Numbered from the stretch's first letter, positions 28,777-37,700 are shown. The stretch is DNA of 64,000 nt from Aliishimia sp963721175 (GCA_963721175.1 CAVRIG010000023.1:248001-312000); one strand, 5' to 3'. The notes: generated by a model from the letters alone, not told the origin. A program made the numbers and translations.

Positions 28777-29853
28777 CTACTCCTCGTCATCCTCGACCTG
28801 CAGCAGGATCAGCTCGCCCTCCGCCTCCATCGTGCGGATGACGGAGATGATCGCGCCCATGGCCGCTTCGCCGTCCGCGGCCTTGATCTCGCCGAGCTCC
28901 TGGATCTCTTCCTTGAGCTGGTCTCCCAGGCGGGCCGAGATGTTGCTGAAGATGAACTCGGAGACCTTTTCCAGGCCGCTGTTGTTGGCGGCTGCCAGGG
29001 CCGTGATGAGCTGTCCCTGGTCGACTTGCCGCATGACATTCGGCAGATCACGGGCGGCCACGCGCGTCGGGATGTTGGCGAAGGTGAAGATCGCCTTGCG
29101 CACCTCAGCCGCGAATTGCCGGTCGGTCTCGTCCAACCCGACCAGCATGTCCTCGCGGGTGGTCGAGTTGGAGTTGTTGAGGATCGCGCCGACCCGCTGC
29201 ACCGGTCCCTTGTCGAAGGCGGACACCGGCTCCGCCTCGAGCTGCGAGGCCAGCGACAACCCGATGCGGTCGACGGCATCCGGGGTCACGGCGGTCGTCT
29301 GGCTCACGGCGTAGGTGATCTGCCGCGCGATCGGGCCGGGGATCATGCCGAGAAGTTCGGCGGCGACCTTCACGTCGAGCTTCGAAAGGATCACCGCGCA
29401 GACCTCGATACCTTCGGAATCGAAGACCGGCTTTAGCCGATCGGCCGGCAATCCGCGGATCATCTCCCAAGGATTGCCGGACTGGCGCACGCCAGCCTCC
29501 TTGCGCAGCCGCTTCGCCGTATGTGCGCTGATCCGTCCATCCAGCGCCTGGAGCGCACCGGCGATGCCGCCGGTAAAGGAGAGCCCGATGCTTTCCAACT
29601 GGTCGGTGAATTCGGCGATGACCTGTTCGACCGTCGACTTGTCGACCAACCGCATCGCGCCCATCTGGTGAGTCAGAACGGCCTGCAGATCGTCCGGAAG
29701 ATCCTCGAGCGCGATATCGGCGCCGTTGTTGATGAGATAGCGCACCACGATGGCGGCCTTGGCCCGGCGCGACAAGGGTCCGGTCTGACCGGGGATCTTT
29801 GACGCGCTCCCGGACGGTGCGGGGAGCGCGGCTGGAATACTCGGAAAATTCAT
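28777..29853 (-). CDS. fliG: Flagellar motor switch protein FliG
   Basis: FliG is the rotor protein that takes torque from the MotA stator and switches rotation. The 358-residue frame is intact. The start at the ATG at 29853 (MNFPSIPAALPAPSG) follows GAGGCAGG and is preferred over an upstream start. FliG-like blocks: RRAKAAIVVRYLINNGADIA at the N-terminus, a middle domain (LEAEPVSAFDKGPVQRVGAI), and the C-terminal domain with ADGEAAMGAIISVIRTMEAE. No other flagellar gene is in the window, so it is an orphan copy. A GTTAAC sequence just upstream (29888-29893) could be part of a CtrA site. Confidence 0.9.
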   Translation of the reverse strand: MNFPSIPAALPAPSGSASKIPGQTGPLSRRAKAAIVVRYLINNGADIALEDLPDDLQAVLTHQMGAMRLVDKSTVEQVIAEFTDQLESIGLSFTGGIAGALQALDGRISAHTAKRLRKEAGVRQSGNPWEMIRGLPADRLKPVFDSEGIEVCAVILSKLDVKVAAELLGMIPGPIARQITYAVSQTTAVTPDAVDRIGLSLASQLEAEPVSAFDKGPVQRVGAILNNSNSTTREDMLVGLDETDRQFAAEVRKAIFTFANIPTRVAARDLPNVMRQVDQGQLITALAAANNSGLEKVSEFIFSNISARLGDQLKEEIQELGEIKAADGEAAMGAIISVIRTMEAEGELILLQVEDDEE

Positions 29854-29913
29854 GTCCTGCCTCACGCGACTTGGAGGCAATCTAGTCGGTTAACGATGAA
29901 GATTCGCTGAATA

Positions 29914-30504
29914 CTAGTAGTTGAAGGTCCGGCCCGTGTAGATCGCCTTGCGCAGCGACGTCCCCGCCCAGGTGTAGGCTCCGCCGCGCGCCTCGATCTC
30001 GGCCATCTGCACGTTCGCGCCGTCCATGTCGCCGGTTTCCACCAGCCACTGTCCGAGGTAGGAGCGGGCCAGCATGTTGTCGGGATTCCGCTCCAGCGCC
30101 CGGTCATAGAACATCATGGCCGCGTCGACATTTCCGATCTTGCGGTGGGTGAAGCCCCAATAGGTCAGCACGCGGTCGTCACTCTGGTCAGGCATGGCCG
30201 CCAGAACCTTCTGCGCATCGTCGTAGCGGCCGGCATGCGCCAACTCGCGCACCGCACGATAGCGCGTGTCGAGATCCATATGCGACGTCTTGTCCGGCCG
30301 GACGCATTTCCGGATCGAGGCGTCCCAGACACCGTTGACCGGCGCGGAGAACCGGACCCATGCCTTCTTTTCGGGATCCCACTGCCGTTCCTGAAAACAG
30401 TTCTTCGTCGTTTCGGTCGGCTTGGGCGCAGAACTGTCGCCGCCACCGGCGGCGAAAGCGACACCGGGAAGGACGACAAGAAGGGCAAGAAGGGAAATGC
30501 GCAT
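29914..30504 (-). CDS. Exported TPR-repeat protein
   Basis: A 196-residue protein with a clear signal peptide (MRISLLALLVVLPGVAFAAG) and tetratricopeptide-like repeats in the second half (VLTYWGFTHRKIGNVDAAM and LERNPDNMLARSYLGQWLVE). Such repeats form protein-binding superhelices; a periplasmic scaffold role is likely but the partner is unknown. A motif NCFQERQWDPEKKAWV with later KCVRPD resembles the Cys-containing segment of the small secreted protein encoded 115 bases upstream. Start chosen at the signal peptide rather than the longer frame. It lies between fliG and that small gene. Confidence 0.8.
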   Translation of the reverse strand: MRISLLALLVVLPGVAFAAGGGDSSAPKPTETTKNCFQERQWDPEKKAWVRFSAPVNGVWDASIRKCVRPDKTSHMDLDTRYRAVRELAHAGRYDDAQKVLAAMPDQSDDRVLTYWGFTHRKIGNVDAAMMFYDRALERNPDNMLARSYLGQWLVETGDMDGANVQMAEIEARGGAYTWAGTSLRKAIYTGRTFNY

Positions 30505-30564
30505 CTGAAAAAGGTATCCTGCGACAAAGAGTTGATGAAGCTTCGCACAAGGTAGCACCGCAAA

Positions 30565-30596
30565 TGAAAAGGGCCCGGACGAATTACGGGCCCTTC
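30565..30596 (-). terminator. Intrinsic terminator
   Basis: A 9-bp perfect stem AAGGGCCCG/CGGGCCCTT (30569-30577 with 30587-30595) is followed on the minus strand by TTTTCATTT. It would end transcription of the small secreted protein gene at 30619. Confidence 0.7.
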
Positions 30597-30618
30597 ACGC
30601 GGTTTCTTCAGATTGCAC

Positions 30619-30783
30619 TCAGCTGCTGGCAATCGGAACGCAGGATTGCGTGGCGCTATCCCAACTCGTGCCAGCAATGCAGGTTTGCGCCTGCTGGTTC
30701 TTGTAATCGTCGCACATGGCCATTGCCAGGCCAGGTGCAATCGCCAGAACTCCAGCGATGGTCATCACTTTGAGGGTCGTCAT
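30619..30783 (-). CDS. Small secreted Cys-containing protein (peritrophin-like)
   Basis: A 54-residue protein: a signal peptide (MTTLKVMTIAGVLAIAPGLA) and a mature peptide of about 32 residues with three cysteines (MCDDYKNQQAQTCIAGTSWD ... SCVPIASS). The spacing resembles a minimal chitin-binding/peritrophin-A module. In related genomes such genes next to purB have sometimes been mislabelled as adenylosuccinate lyase; this one is clearly not an enzyme. The start at 30783 follows AGGAGG with good spacing, and a terminator lies just downstream, so it is a real single-gene unit. Confidence 0.75.
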   Translation of the reverse strand: MTTLKVMTIAGVLAIAPGLAMAMCDDYKNQQAQTCIAGTSWDSATQSCVPIASS

Positions 30784-30945
30784 GATCGGTCCTCCTTGAA
30801 TGGATGTGGTGAGAGTAGCCCGACATGATGCAAATTCAAAACGCTCATTGCTGTTCCGGCAACTGCAATCTGCAGTTGCTCGAGATTTGGGCAGCCGAAG
30901 GTCGGGCAGCGACATCCCGGAGGGCTGAAGCCAGGCGCCGGCTCG

Positions 30946-32253
30946 TCAATCTTCTCCGAAAACCCGCGCGAAGATCGTGTCGACATGCTTGGTATGGTAC
31001 CCGAGGTCGAACTTTTCCGCGATCTGCTCGGCCGTCAGAACGGACGTGACATCGGCATCGCCCAGCAGTTCCGTCTGAAAATCCTTGCCCTCTTCCCAGA
31101 CCTTCATCGCGTTGCGCTGAACCAGGCGATAGGCATCCTCGCGGCTGACCCCGGCTTGCGTCAATGCCAGAAGCACGCGCTGCGACATCACTAGGCCGCG
31201 GAACTTCTCCATGTTGGCGATCATGTTGTCGGGATAGATCACCAGTTTCTCCACGACCTGCGTCAGCCGGACGAGGGCGAAATCAAGGGTCACGGTCGCG
31301 TCCGGGCCGATGTTGCGCTCGACCGAGCTGTGCGAGATGTCGCGCTCGTGCCAGAGCGCCACGTTCTCCATCGCCGGGATCACCATGCCGCGCACCAGCC
31401 GCGCAAGCCCGGTCAGGTTCTCGGTCAGGACCGGGTTACGCTTGTGCGGCATGGCCGAGGAGCCCTTCTGACCGGCGGAGAAGAATTCCTCGCCCTCCAG
31501 AACCTCGGTCCGCTGCATGTGGCGGATTTCGGTCGCGACATTCTCGATCGACGAGGCGATCACGCCGAGGGTCGCGAAGAAGGCGGCATGGCGGTCGCGC
31601 GGGATCACCTGGGTCGAGATCGGTTCCGGAACCAGCCCCAGCATGTCGCAAACATGTTCCTCCACGGCAGGGTCGATATTTGCAAACGTGCCGACCGCGC
31701 CGGAAATCGCACCGGTCGCCACCTCGGCACGCGCGTCGCGCATGCGGCTGAGGTTGCGGTCCATCTCGGCGTAGAACCGCGCGAAGGTCAGTCCCATCGT
31801 CGTCGGCTCCGCGTGGATGCCGTGGCTGCGCCCGATCCGCACGGTGTCCTTGTGCTCGTGGGCGCGCCGTTTCAGCGCGGCGAGCAACGCCTCCAGATCC
31901 GTGATCAGGATGTCGGCGGCGCGGGTGAGTTGCACGTTGAAGCAGGTGTCGAGCACGTCCGACGACGTCATCCCCTGGTGGACGAAGCGCGCCGCGTCCG
32001 CCCCGACGATCTCCGACAGGTGGGTGAGAAAGGCGATCACGTCGTGCCGCGTCACCGCCTCGATCTCGTCGATGCGCACGACGTCGAATTCCACGTCCTT
32101 GGCTTTCCAGACGGCTTCGGCGTTCTCCTTCGGGATCATCCCGATCCGCGCCATCGCATCGCAGGCATGGGCCTCGATCTCGAACCAGATGCGGAACTTC
32201 GTCTCCGGGCTCCAGATGGCGACCATGTCGGGGCGGGAATAGCGGGGGATCAT
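30946..32253 (-). CDS. purB: Adenylosuccinate lyase
   Basis: PurB cleaves SAICAR and adenylosuccinate, releasing fumarate in purine synthesis. The 435-residue frame is intact. The fumarase/aspartase signature is GSSAMPHKRNPVLTENL near residue 265; MTSSDVLDTCFNVQL and GRSHGIHAEPTTMGLTFARF hold catalytic residues. The start at 32253 (MIPRYSRPDMVAIWSPETKF) is where homology begins; upstream in-frame sequence is antisense to another gene. Divergent from the DUF6314 gene with 84 bases between starts. Confidence 0.97.
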   Translation of the reverse strand: MIPRYSRPDMVAIWSPETKFRIWFEIEAHACDAMARIGMIPKENAEAVWKAKDVEFDVVRIDEIEAVTRHDVIAFLTHLSEIVGADAARFVHQGMTSSDVLDTCFNVQLTRAADILITDLEALLAALKRRAHEHKDTVRIGRSHGIHAEPTTMGLTFARFYAEMDRNLSRMRDARAEVATGAISGAVGTFANIDPAVEEHVCDMLGLVPEPISTQVIPRDRHAAFFATLGVIASSIENVATEIRHMQRTEVLEGEEFFSAGQKGSSAMPHKRNPVLTENLTGLARLVRGMVIPAMENVALWHERDISHSSVERNIGPDATVTLDFALVRLTQVVEKLVIYPDNMIANMEKFRGLVMSQRVLLALTQAGVSREDAYRLVQRNAMKVWEEGKDFQTELLGDADVTSVLTAEQIAEKFDLGYHTKHVDTIFARVFGED

Positions 32254-32337
32254 GCGGCGGGCCCTTGCGCGTGCGTGTGGAAATATCGTCACGGGCGTCT
32301 TAGGGTGCGCGCGCATCGAGGACAAGAGAGGCCGGAC

Positions 32338-32757
32338 ATGGGCCCGACAGCGACACTGCCGCGCCGCACGCTTGCCGATTTCGAGGGCGTATGGCGGTTC
32401 GAGCGGACGATCCTGCATTCCGGAGGCGACAGGGCTGTCGTCATGGGCCACGCCAGCTTCGTGCCGGTTCACGAGGGGCTGCTCCAGGAGGAAGTCGGGA
32501 AGATGTCGTTGAACGGTGGGCCACCGCTCACCGCGACCCGGCGCTATCTCTGGCGCGCGGGGCTTGCGGTGTGTTTCGACGACGGGCAGCCGTTCCACGC
32601 GGTTCCGCCCCAGGGCGGGACGGCCGAACATTGGTGCGATCCCGACCACTATACCGTCATCTACGATTTCGCGTCATGGCCCGATTGGACGGCGACGTGG
32701 CAGGTCCGCGGCCCGCGCAAGGACTATACCATGGTGACGCGATACACGCGCGCCTAG
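32338..32757 (+). CDS. DUF6314 family protein
   Basis: A 139-residue cytoplasmic protein of unknown function (MGPTATLPRRTLADFEGVWR). The repeated pattern of aromatic residues (FEGVWRFER, RRYLWRAGLAVCFDD, FASWPDWTATWQVRGPRKDY) suggests a lipocalin-like beta-barrel, matching the DUF6314 family of proteobacteria. The start at 32338 follows AAGAGAGG. Its stop overlaps the end of the convergent DUF6455 gene by three to four bases. Confidence 0.75.
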   Translation: MGPTATLPRRTLADFEGVWRFERTILHSGGDRAVVMGHASFVPVHEGLLQEEVGKMSLNGGPPLTATRRYLWRAGLAVCFDDGQPFHAVPPQGGTAEHWCDPDHYTVIYDFASWPDWTATWQVRGPRKDYTMVTRYTRA

Positions 32758-32999
32758 CGGTGCAGCACGTCCTTGTTCATGCAGTATGACGGCGCCGCGT
32801 CGAGCATCGGGTTCTCGTCCTGCAACGTCGTGCAGGCGGCATGGTCGCCGCAGGATGCGCATCGCCGCACCATCGCGGCAAAGCTGCGGCCGGCGGTATC
32901 CGGGCTGGCCGCGATCCGGTCGGCCATGTCGATATCCAGCCGGCTTGCCATGCCCGACACGAGGCCCGCGCTTTCGCTCATCTTGTTAAAGATTGTCAT
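32754..32999 (-). CDS. DUF6455 family Cys-rich small protein
   Basis: An 81-residue protein. The C-terminal half has clustered cysteines (RRCASCGDHAACTTLQDE, then SYCMNK), which suggests a metal or iron-sulfur site; the family (DUF6455) is uncharacterised. The N-terminal half is helical (LVSGMASRLDIDMADRIA). It lies 64 bases downstream of the hydrolase-OsmC fusion on the same strand, so co-transcription with that gene is possible. Confidence 0.75.
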   Translation of the reverse strand: MTIFNKMSESAGLVSGMASRLDIDMADRIAASPDTAGRSFAAMVRRCASCGDHAACTTLQDENPMLDAAPSYCMNKDVLHR

Positions 33000-33063
33000 G
33001 TCCGTTGCTCCCTGAACCTGCCGGGAAACTGCCCGGAGCGTGCGAAGTGCGCCTTGATCTGGG

Positions 33064-34284
33064 TCAATCCACGGGCACCAGCACCGTGTCCACCTCGGAC
33101 CTGCGTTCCAGCGTGCGGTGCACCGGGCATTTGTCCGCGATTTCCAGGAGCTTCGCGCGCTGATCCGCGTCCAGATCCCCGGTCAGCGTGATGACGCGCC
33201 GGAACCGGTCGATCTTGGTACCATCCTCGCGCGCGGCGTCCTGCGCGTGCACCTTGTCGTGCGAAATCTCGACCGCGACATGCTCCAGCGGCCAATTCTT
33301 GCGCCGCGCGTACATCCGGATCGTCATCGACGTGCAGGCACCCAGCCCGGCGGAGATCAGACCATAGGGACTCAGGCCCTTGTCCGTGCCACCGAACGCC
33401 TTCGGCTCGTCCGCCAGCAGGTGATAGCCGTTGCCGGCCTGGATGTCCTGCAGGAAGCCGTTCGGGTCCGCTTCCTCCACCCGGAGAACCCCTTCGGGGA
33501 CATCCTGCGGCGGGGGTGGCGTCGAGACATCCACGTACCGACGCACCCATGCGCAGATCACTTCGGCCACGTATTCCGCGTCGTCGGCGTTGCTGATCAG
33601 GTGATCGGCCCCGTCGAGCGTGACGAAGCTCTTGGGGTGCTTCGCCGCCTTGAAGATATCGGTGGCATTGTCGATGGATACCAACTCGTCGCGCGGGGCG
33701 TGCATGACGAGAAGTGCTGCCTTCATGTCAGCGATGGACCGCGTCAGCGACTCGGTCCTCACATCCTCGACGAAATCCTTGCCGATCCGGATGGGCCGGC
33801 CGCCCAGCATCACCTCCGCCACGCCTTCGGATTCGATTTCGGTCAGCGCGTGATCGAAATTGTGGATGACGTGACCGGGATCGAAGGGCGCGCCCAGCGT
33901 CACGACCGCCTTGACATGCGGCAGGGCGGCGGCGGCTTTCAGCACCGCGGCACCGCCCAGCGAGTGGCCGATCAGGATCGAGGGCACCATGCCGCGGTCG
34001 GAGAGCGCGCTGCAGGCCGAGATCAGATCGCCCACATTGGTTGTGAAGCTCGTATTGGCGAACTCACCCTCCGAATGTCCGAGCCCGGTAAAGTCGAAAC
34101 GCAGGACGGCGATGCCAAGCTGGCTCAACCGGGCAGAGATGCGCCGCGCCGCCGGGATGTCCTTGCCGCAGGTGAAGCAATGCGCAAAGAGCGCGGTCGC
34201 CAAGGGCGGCCCGTCCGGCAGGTCGAGCCGCGCAGCGAGTTCGTTACCGGCATGGCCGGTGAAGGTGAAGCGTTCGGTGGGCAT
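33064..34284 (-). CDS. Alpha/beta hydrolase fused to OsmC domain
   Basis: A 406-residue two-domain protein. Residues 1-250 are an alpha/beta hydrolase: nucleophile elbow ILIGHSLGGAAVLKAA near residue 108, oxyanion region ALFAHCFTCGKDIPAARRIS, acid and His late (HAPRDELVS, LDGADHLIS). Residues 270-406 are OsmC/Ohr-like, with a redox Cys in SAGLGACTSMTIRMYARRK and the second in DKCPVHRTLERRSE. The OsmC part reduces organic hydroperoxides in known relatives; the fused hydrolase may free or detoxify oxidised acyl esters (inference). The frame is intact. Confidence 0.9.
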   Translation of the reverse strand: MPTERFTFTGHAGNELAARLDLPDGPPLATALFAHCFTCGKDIPAARRISARLSQLGIAVLRFDFTGLGHSEGEFANTSFTTNVGDLISACSALSDRGMVPSILIGHSLGGAAVLKAAAALPHVKAVVTLGAPFDPGHVIHNFDHALTEIESEGVAEVMLGGRPIRIGKDFVEDVRTESLTRSIADMKAALLVMHAPRDELVSIDNATDIFKAAKHPKSFVTLDGADHLISNADDAEYVAEVICAWVRRYVDVSTPPPPQDVPEGVLRVEEADPNGFLQDIQAGNGYHLLADEPKAFGGTDKGLSPYGLISAGLGACTSMTIRMYARRKNWPLEHVAVEISHDKVHAQDAAREDGTKIDRFRRVITLTGDLDADQRAKLLEIADKCPVHRTLERRSEVDTVLVPVD

Positions 34285-34391
34285 GGTTCACTCTCCTCTC
34301 GCGCGGGAGACTGAAACGCAAGCGTCGGATTTCCAAGCCATCTTCCGCCCACGACACGCGCGTGTGTGGGCGCGACAACAGCGCGGTCGGA

Positions 34392-35732
34392 TCACGCGCC
34401 CATCAGCGCCGGGTCGAAGGGGTATGTGGTCAGGTTCTCGTATCCGGTTTCGGTGATCAGCACCTGGTCCTCGAGCTTGATGGAGAAATCGCCGCCCACT
34501 TCGCCCACCAGTGCCTCCACGCAGAGCGTCATGCCCGGCTCCAGCGCGTAGTCGAACGCGCCCGCCACCGCCTTGTCCGGATAACTGACCAGCGGCCACT
34601 CGTCGCAGAGCCCGACGCCATGCATGAAGCAGCCGTATTTCTGCGCCTGGTACTTCTCATGCAACGGGTGACAGTTCTCGACAAGCTCGGGGATCGTGAC
34701 GCCGGGCCGCAGCATGTCCATGTTGGTCTGGATGTGCTCCACCGCGTGTTTCATCGCCTCGATCATGTCGGGCCGCGGTGTGCGGTCGCCGATCCACCAC
34801 GTGCGCGAGATGTCGGTGCAGATGCCGTAGCTGCCGACGAGGTCCGTGTCGAAGGCCAGGATCTCGTTCGGCTGCACGATGCGAGGTCCGCATTCCTGAA
34901 ACCAGGGGTTGGTGCGGGGGCCTGAACTGAGCAGCCGCGTCTCGATCCATTCGCCGCCGCGCCGGATGTTCTCCGCATGCAGCACGGCCCAGACGTCGTC
35001 TTCGGAAATGTCGCCGCCGGGAATCTGCGTCCGGGCGAAATCCTCCATCAGACGGCAGGCGGTCTCGCAGGCATGCACGGCACAGCGCATGGCGAGGATC
35101 TCATCGCGGCCCTTGATCGACCGCGCCTTCTCCGTGACCTCCTCGCCCTCCATGATCTCGAAGCCTTGCGCTTCGAGCGCGCGGAGACCGTGCAGCATGA
35201 TCTTGTCGACGGCGAGGCGCGTGTTGCCCGGTGCGTGTTCCGCCAGAAGTTGTCGCACCGTATTGGCAAAGACGTCCGCCGCAACGTCCACCTTGTCGCC
35301 CCGGTCGAAATAGAAAAGGTCGGCGCCGGAGAACACCTCCCGCACGCGCGGGTTGAAGGACGACAGGAACGGCGCGTTCTTGTAGTCCCAGATCACCATG
35401 TGACCGTCCGCGCAGAGCAGAACCGCGCGGAACGGGTTGTGCGTGTTCCAGAGCTGCATGTTGGTCGTGTCGGTGGCATATCGGATGTTGAGCGGGTCGA
35501 ACATCAGCACCCCGCCATAGTCACGCTCGACCAGATGCTGCGTCAGGCGTCGCCAGCGGAAGTCGCGCATCGCGTCGAGATCCGGCAGGACCAGCCCGGC
35601 GGCCTCCCATTCGCCGAAGGCCAGGCGCGTCGGGCCGATCTCGATCCGGTCGGCGTCGTTCGGTGTCCCGTCGCCCAATACCGGACCGCGGCTCGGGTCG
35701 ATCTTTCTGCGGTCGCGAAAATGCGTGGTCAT
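34392..35732 (-). CDS. dddP: Dimethylsulfoniopropionate lyase DddP
   Basis: DddP cleaves DMSP to dimethyl sulfide and acrylate using a metal centre on an M24 peptidase-like (pita-bread) fold. Starting at the ATG at 35732 the protein has 446 residues, exactly the length of characterised Roseobacter DddP, and the known residues fall at identical numbers: metal ligands D295, D297, D307, H371, E406, E421 and catalytic-pocket W95, Y366 and D377. Recognisable blocks are MFDPLNIRYATDTTNMQLWN and MHGVGLCDEWPLVSYPDKAV. Intact frame. No DMSP transporter, dmdA or acrylate genes are adjacent; the divergent neighbour is a DUF3445 protein. This is the clearest ecological marker in the window. Confidence 0.97.
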   Translation of the reverse strand: MTTHFRDRRKIDPSRGPVLGDGTPNDADRIEIGPTRLAFGEWEAAGLVLPDLDAMRDFRWRRLTQHLVERDYGGVLMFDPLNIRYATDTTNMQLWNTHNPFRAVLLCADGHMVIWDYKNAPFLSSFNPRVREVFSGADLFYFDRGDKVDVAADVFANTVRQLLAEHAPGNTRLAVDKIMLHGLRALEAQGFEIMEGEEVTEKARSIKGRDEILAMRCAVHACETACRLMEDFARTQIPGGDISEDDVWAVLHAENIRRGGEWIETRLLSSGPRTNPWFQECGPRIVQPNEILAFDTDLVGSYGICTDISRTWWIGDRTPRPDMIEAMKHAVEHIQTNMDMLRPGVTIPELVENCHPLHEKYQAQKYGCFMHGVGLCDEWPLVSYPDKAVAGAFDYALEPGMTLCVEALVGEVGGDFSIKLEDQVLITETGYENLTTYPFDPALMGA

Positions 35733-35899
35733 GACGAGCGCCCCATCTTTTGTGAGGGCAGGATGTATCGGGTCCCCGGGAGATGTCGCCGATGAATGCG
35801 ACGTCGCGCCGTGTCGTTTACTGGCACTTGCCGTTTCCGCCGAAGCGGTTCCGGGGCGCGTCTGTTGCACGAACCTCGCGTCGAGGCTAACTGACGGCA

Positions 35900-36649
35900 A
35901 TGAAAGCGGTGTTTCAGACGGAACTGCCCAACGACATGCAGGAGCTGCGTGCGCTGCCGGGCGTTCAGCCGGTCCAAGGATCCTGGCTGCGGGTGGACGA
36001 GGCATATGCCGGGCAGATGGCCCTGCGCGAGGATCTCCTGTCGACGCGGCGCCGCGATGTCTGCTGGTCGACGCCCGCGGCATATCCCGCCGCGTCGGAG
36101 CTGCTGGATGACGTCCTTGCCATGCTTCCCGCACACGGGTTCCGCATCGGCGATCAACAGGTGGCGTGCCCCGACGGAAGGTCCGTGGAGGTGCGGCGCG
36201 ATGTGCCGCTGGAGACGCTGGGTCGCCTCGTTCAATGCGATTTCTGCCTGCTCGACAATGCGGACAGTGACGAGCATGTGTTGAAGGGCGCGGTCCTGTG
36301 CTTTCCGGCAAGCTGGCGGCTGGACGAGAAGGCCGGACGCCCCCTCACGCACATCCACGCGCCGGTTTCGGCTTATGACGCGCGCATGGCGACCCGGGTC
36401 CAGCGGCTCTTCGATGGCGTTCAGCCGGGGCGGCCCGTCTGGCGTTTCAATCGTCTTTGGTACGCGGATCCGGAGCTTCATCATCCGCGATCGGTGAAAG
36501 ACCCGCGGCGGCACGGCTCCGGCCAGACGTCGGGGCAGTACCTGCGGTCCGAGCGCCAGACGATACTGCGATTGCCGGAGACGCGGTGGGTCGTCTTTGC
36601 AATTCACACGTTGGTGCTACGCCGGGAAAACGTACCTCACGCCCTTTAG
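35900..36649 (+). CDS. DUF3445 / heme-dependent oxidative N-demethylase-like protein
   Basis: A 249-residue cytoplasmic protein matching the DUF3445 fold (VDEAYAGQMALREDLLSTRR, VQCDFCLLDNADSDEHVLKG, CFPASWRLDEKAGRPLTHIH, RLPETRWVVFAIHTLV). One relative in this family is a subunit of dimethylamine monooxygenase; most others have unknown substrates. It is divergent from dddP with 167 bases between the starts. Whether it acts on methylated compounds connected with DMSP use is speculation. Intact frame. Confidence 0.8.
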   Translation: MKAVFQTELPNDMQELRALPGVQPVQGSWLRVDEAYAGQMALREDLLSTRRRDVCWSTPAAYPAASELLDDVLAMLPAHGFRIGDQQVACPDGRSVEVRRDVPLETLGRLVQCDFCLLDNADSDEHVLKGAVLCFPASWRLDEKAGRPLTHIHAPVSAYDARMATRVQRLFDGVQPGRPVWRFNRLWYADPELHHPRSVKDPRRHGSGQTSGQYLRSERQTILRLPETRWVVFAIHTLVLRRENVPHAL

Positions 36650-36701
36650 CACGGAGGTCCGCCGCGCGGATGCGTCCGCGCCGGACCGGCCCCGGGCGCT
36701 C

Positions 36702-37535
36702 TCAGAATCCGAGCATGCGAAGCGTGGTCGCCAACGCCCCGGACTGTTGGAGCGACAGGATGATCAAGGTGAGCGTCAGCACGTGCAGGTTCAGGCGCAG
36801 GTTGGCCCCCTTGCCGATGTTGAGCACCGCCATGGACGCACCGGCAGGCGGGAAGAGGATGGCAGTGACAGCCGTGAGCGTCCAGGAGCCTGCGCGACAC
36901 GCCAGGGGTTCCGGGCCGAACCGGTTCCGCGGCGCGACGCTGCTCCCGCGGGCGTTCCAGGTTTCGTAACGGTGCCGTTGCGGTTCGGGAGGCGAGACAG
37001 TGGCGCCGCCGCATGCGCGTTCGCCGCCAAAATCGTGCGGACGGTTCGGCCAGAGCAGCACGGGTGTGCCGGCTTCAGGTCTTTCCTGTGCGGCTCCGTT
37101 CGGTGCACTCGTTCCGCACGTGTGCAACAGTTTGAACGTGGCGAGCCACTCTGCCGTTCTTTGCGGAGTGCACGTGTCGTTCCAATAGATCAGGGACGGC
37201 TCGAGCACCGGACAGATCATGCGAACCAGACGTGCGAGCAACACCTCCGTGTCGTGTCCGCGCCGATCTTCTGCGCCGTTGGGCATCAATAGGATTTTCA
37301 GCATGTCGCCTTCGATGTTCAGGCGAAACACGTACTCCGACGTCTCGATGCGTGACTTCTTCGCGGCAGAATGACTCGCGAGCTCGACCGTTTGCCCCAT
37401 CCCTTTCAGCGCACCGGCAATCAGGGCCGACACGCGCTGAATGTCACGCACGGGATGAGATTCAGAAAATTCCAAACAGACAAAAACCGCTGCATGTTCA
37501 GCAGCGCTGGCCGAAGCCACGGGCAAAGGCTTCAT
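36702..37535 (-). CDS. Unrecognised protein with C-terminal membrane segments
   Basis: I do not recognise this 277-residue protein. The start was put at the ATG at 37535 (MKPLPVASASAAEHAAVFVC). The first 150 residues look globular (FSESHPVRDIQRVSALIAGA and EYVFRLNIEGDMLKILLMPN), the middle is Gly/Pro/Arg-rich, and the last 60 residues hold two hydrophobic segments (WTLTAVTAILFPPAGASMAV and LTLTLIILSLQQSGALATTL). The base composition is similar to its neighbours. No operon partner is evident. Confidence 0.55.
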   Translation of the reverse strand: MKPLPVASASAAEHAAVFVCLEFSESHPVRDIQRVSALIAGALKGMGQTVELASHSAAKKSRIETSEYVFRLNIEGDMLKILLMPNGAEDRRGHDTEVLLARLVRMICPVLEPSLIYWNDTCTPQRTAEWLATFKLLHTCGTSAPNGAAQERPEAGTPVLLWPNRPHDFGGERACGGATVSPPEPQRHRYETWNARGSSVAPRNRFGPEPLACRAGSWTLTAVTAILFPPAGASMAVLNIGKGANLRLNLHVLTLTLIILSLQQSGALATTLRMLGF

Positions 37536-37700
37536 CACGCACCTCAATAACCAATCACTCGAAACGGAACGCGGCACCGCCGCTTCAATCTGGCTTTGAT
37601 GGGTCGCAATTATGGCAAAATTATGGCGAATTCGAACGATTGAGGCAAAATTCTTGGAGCTACATGCCGCATCAGCGGGATCGACGGAGCGTGGCAGGCC

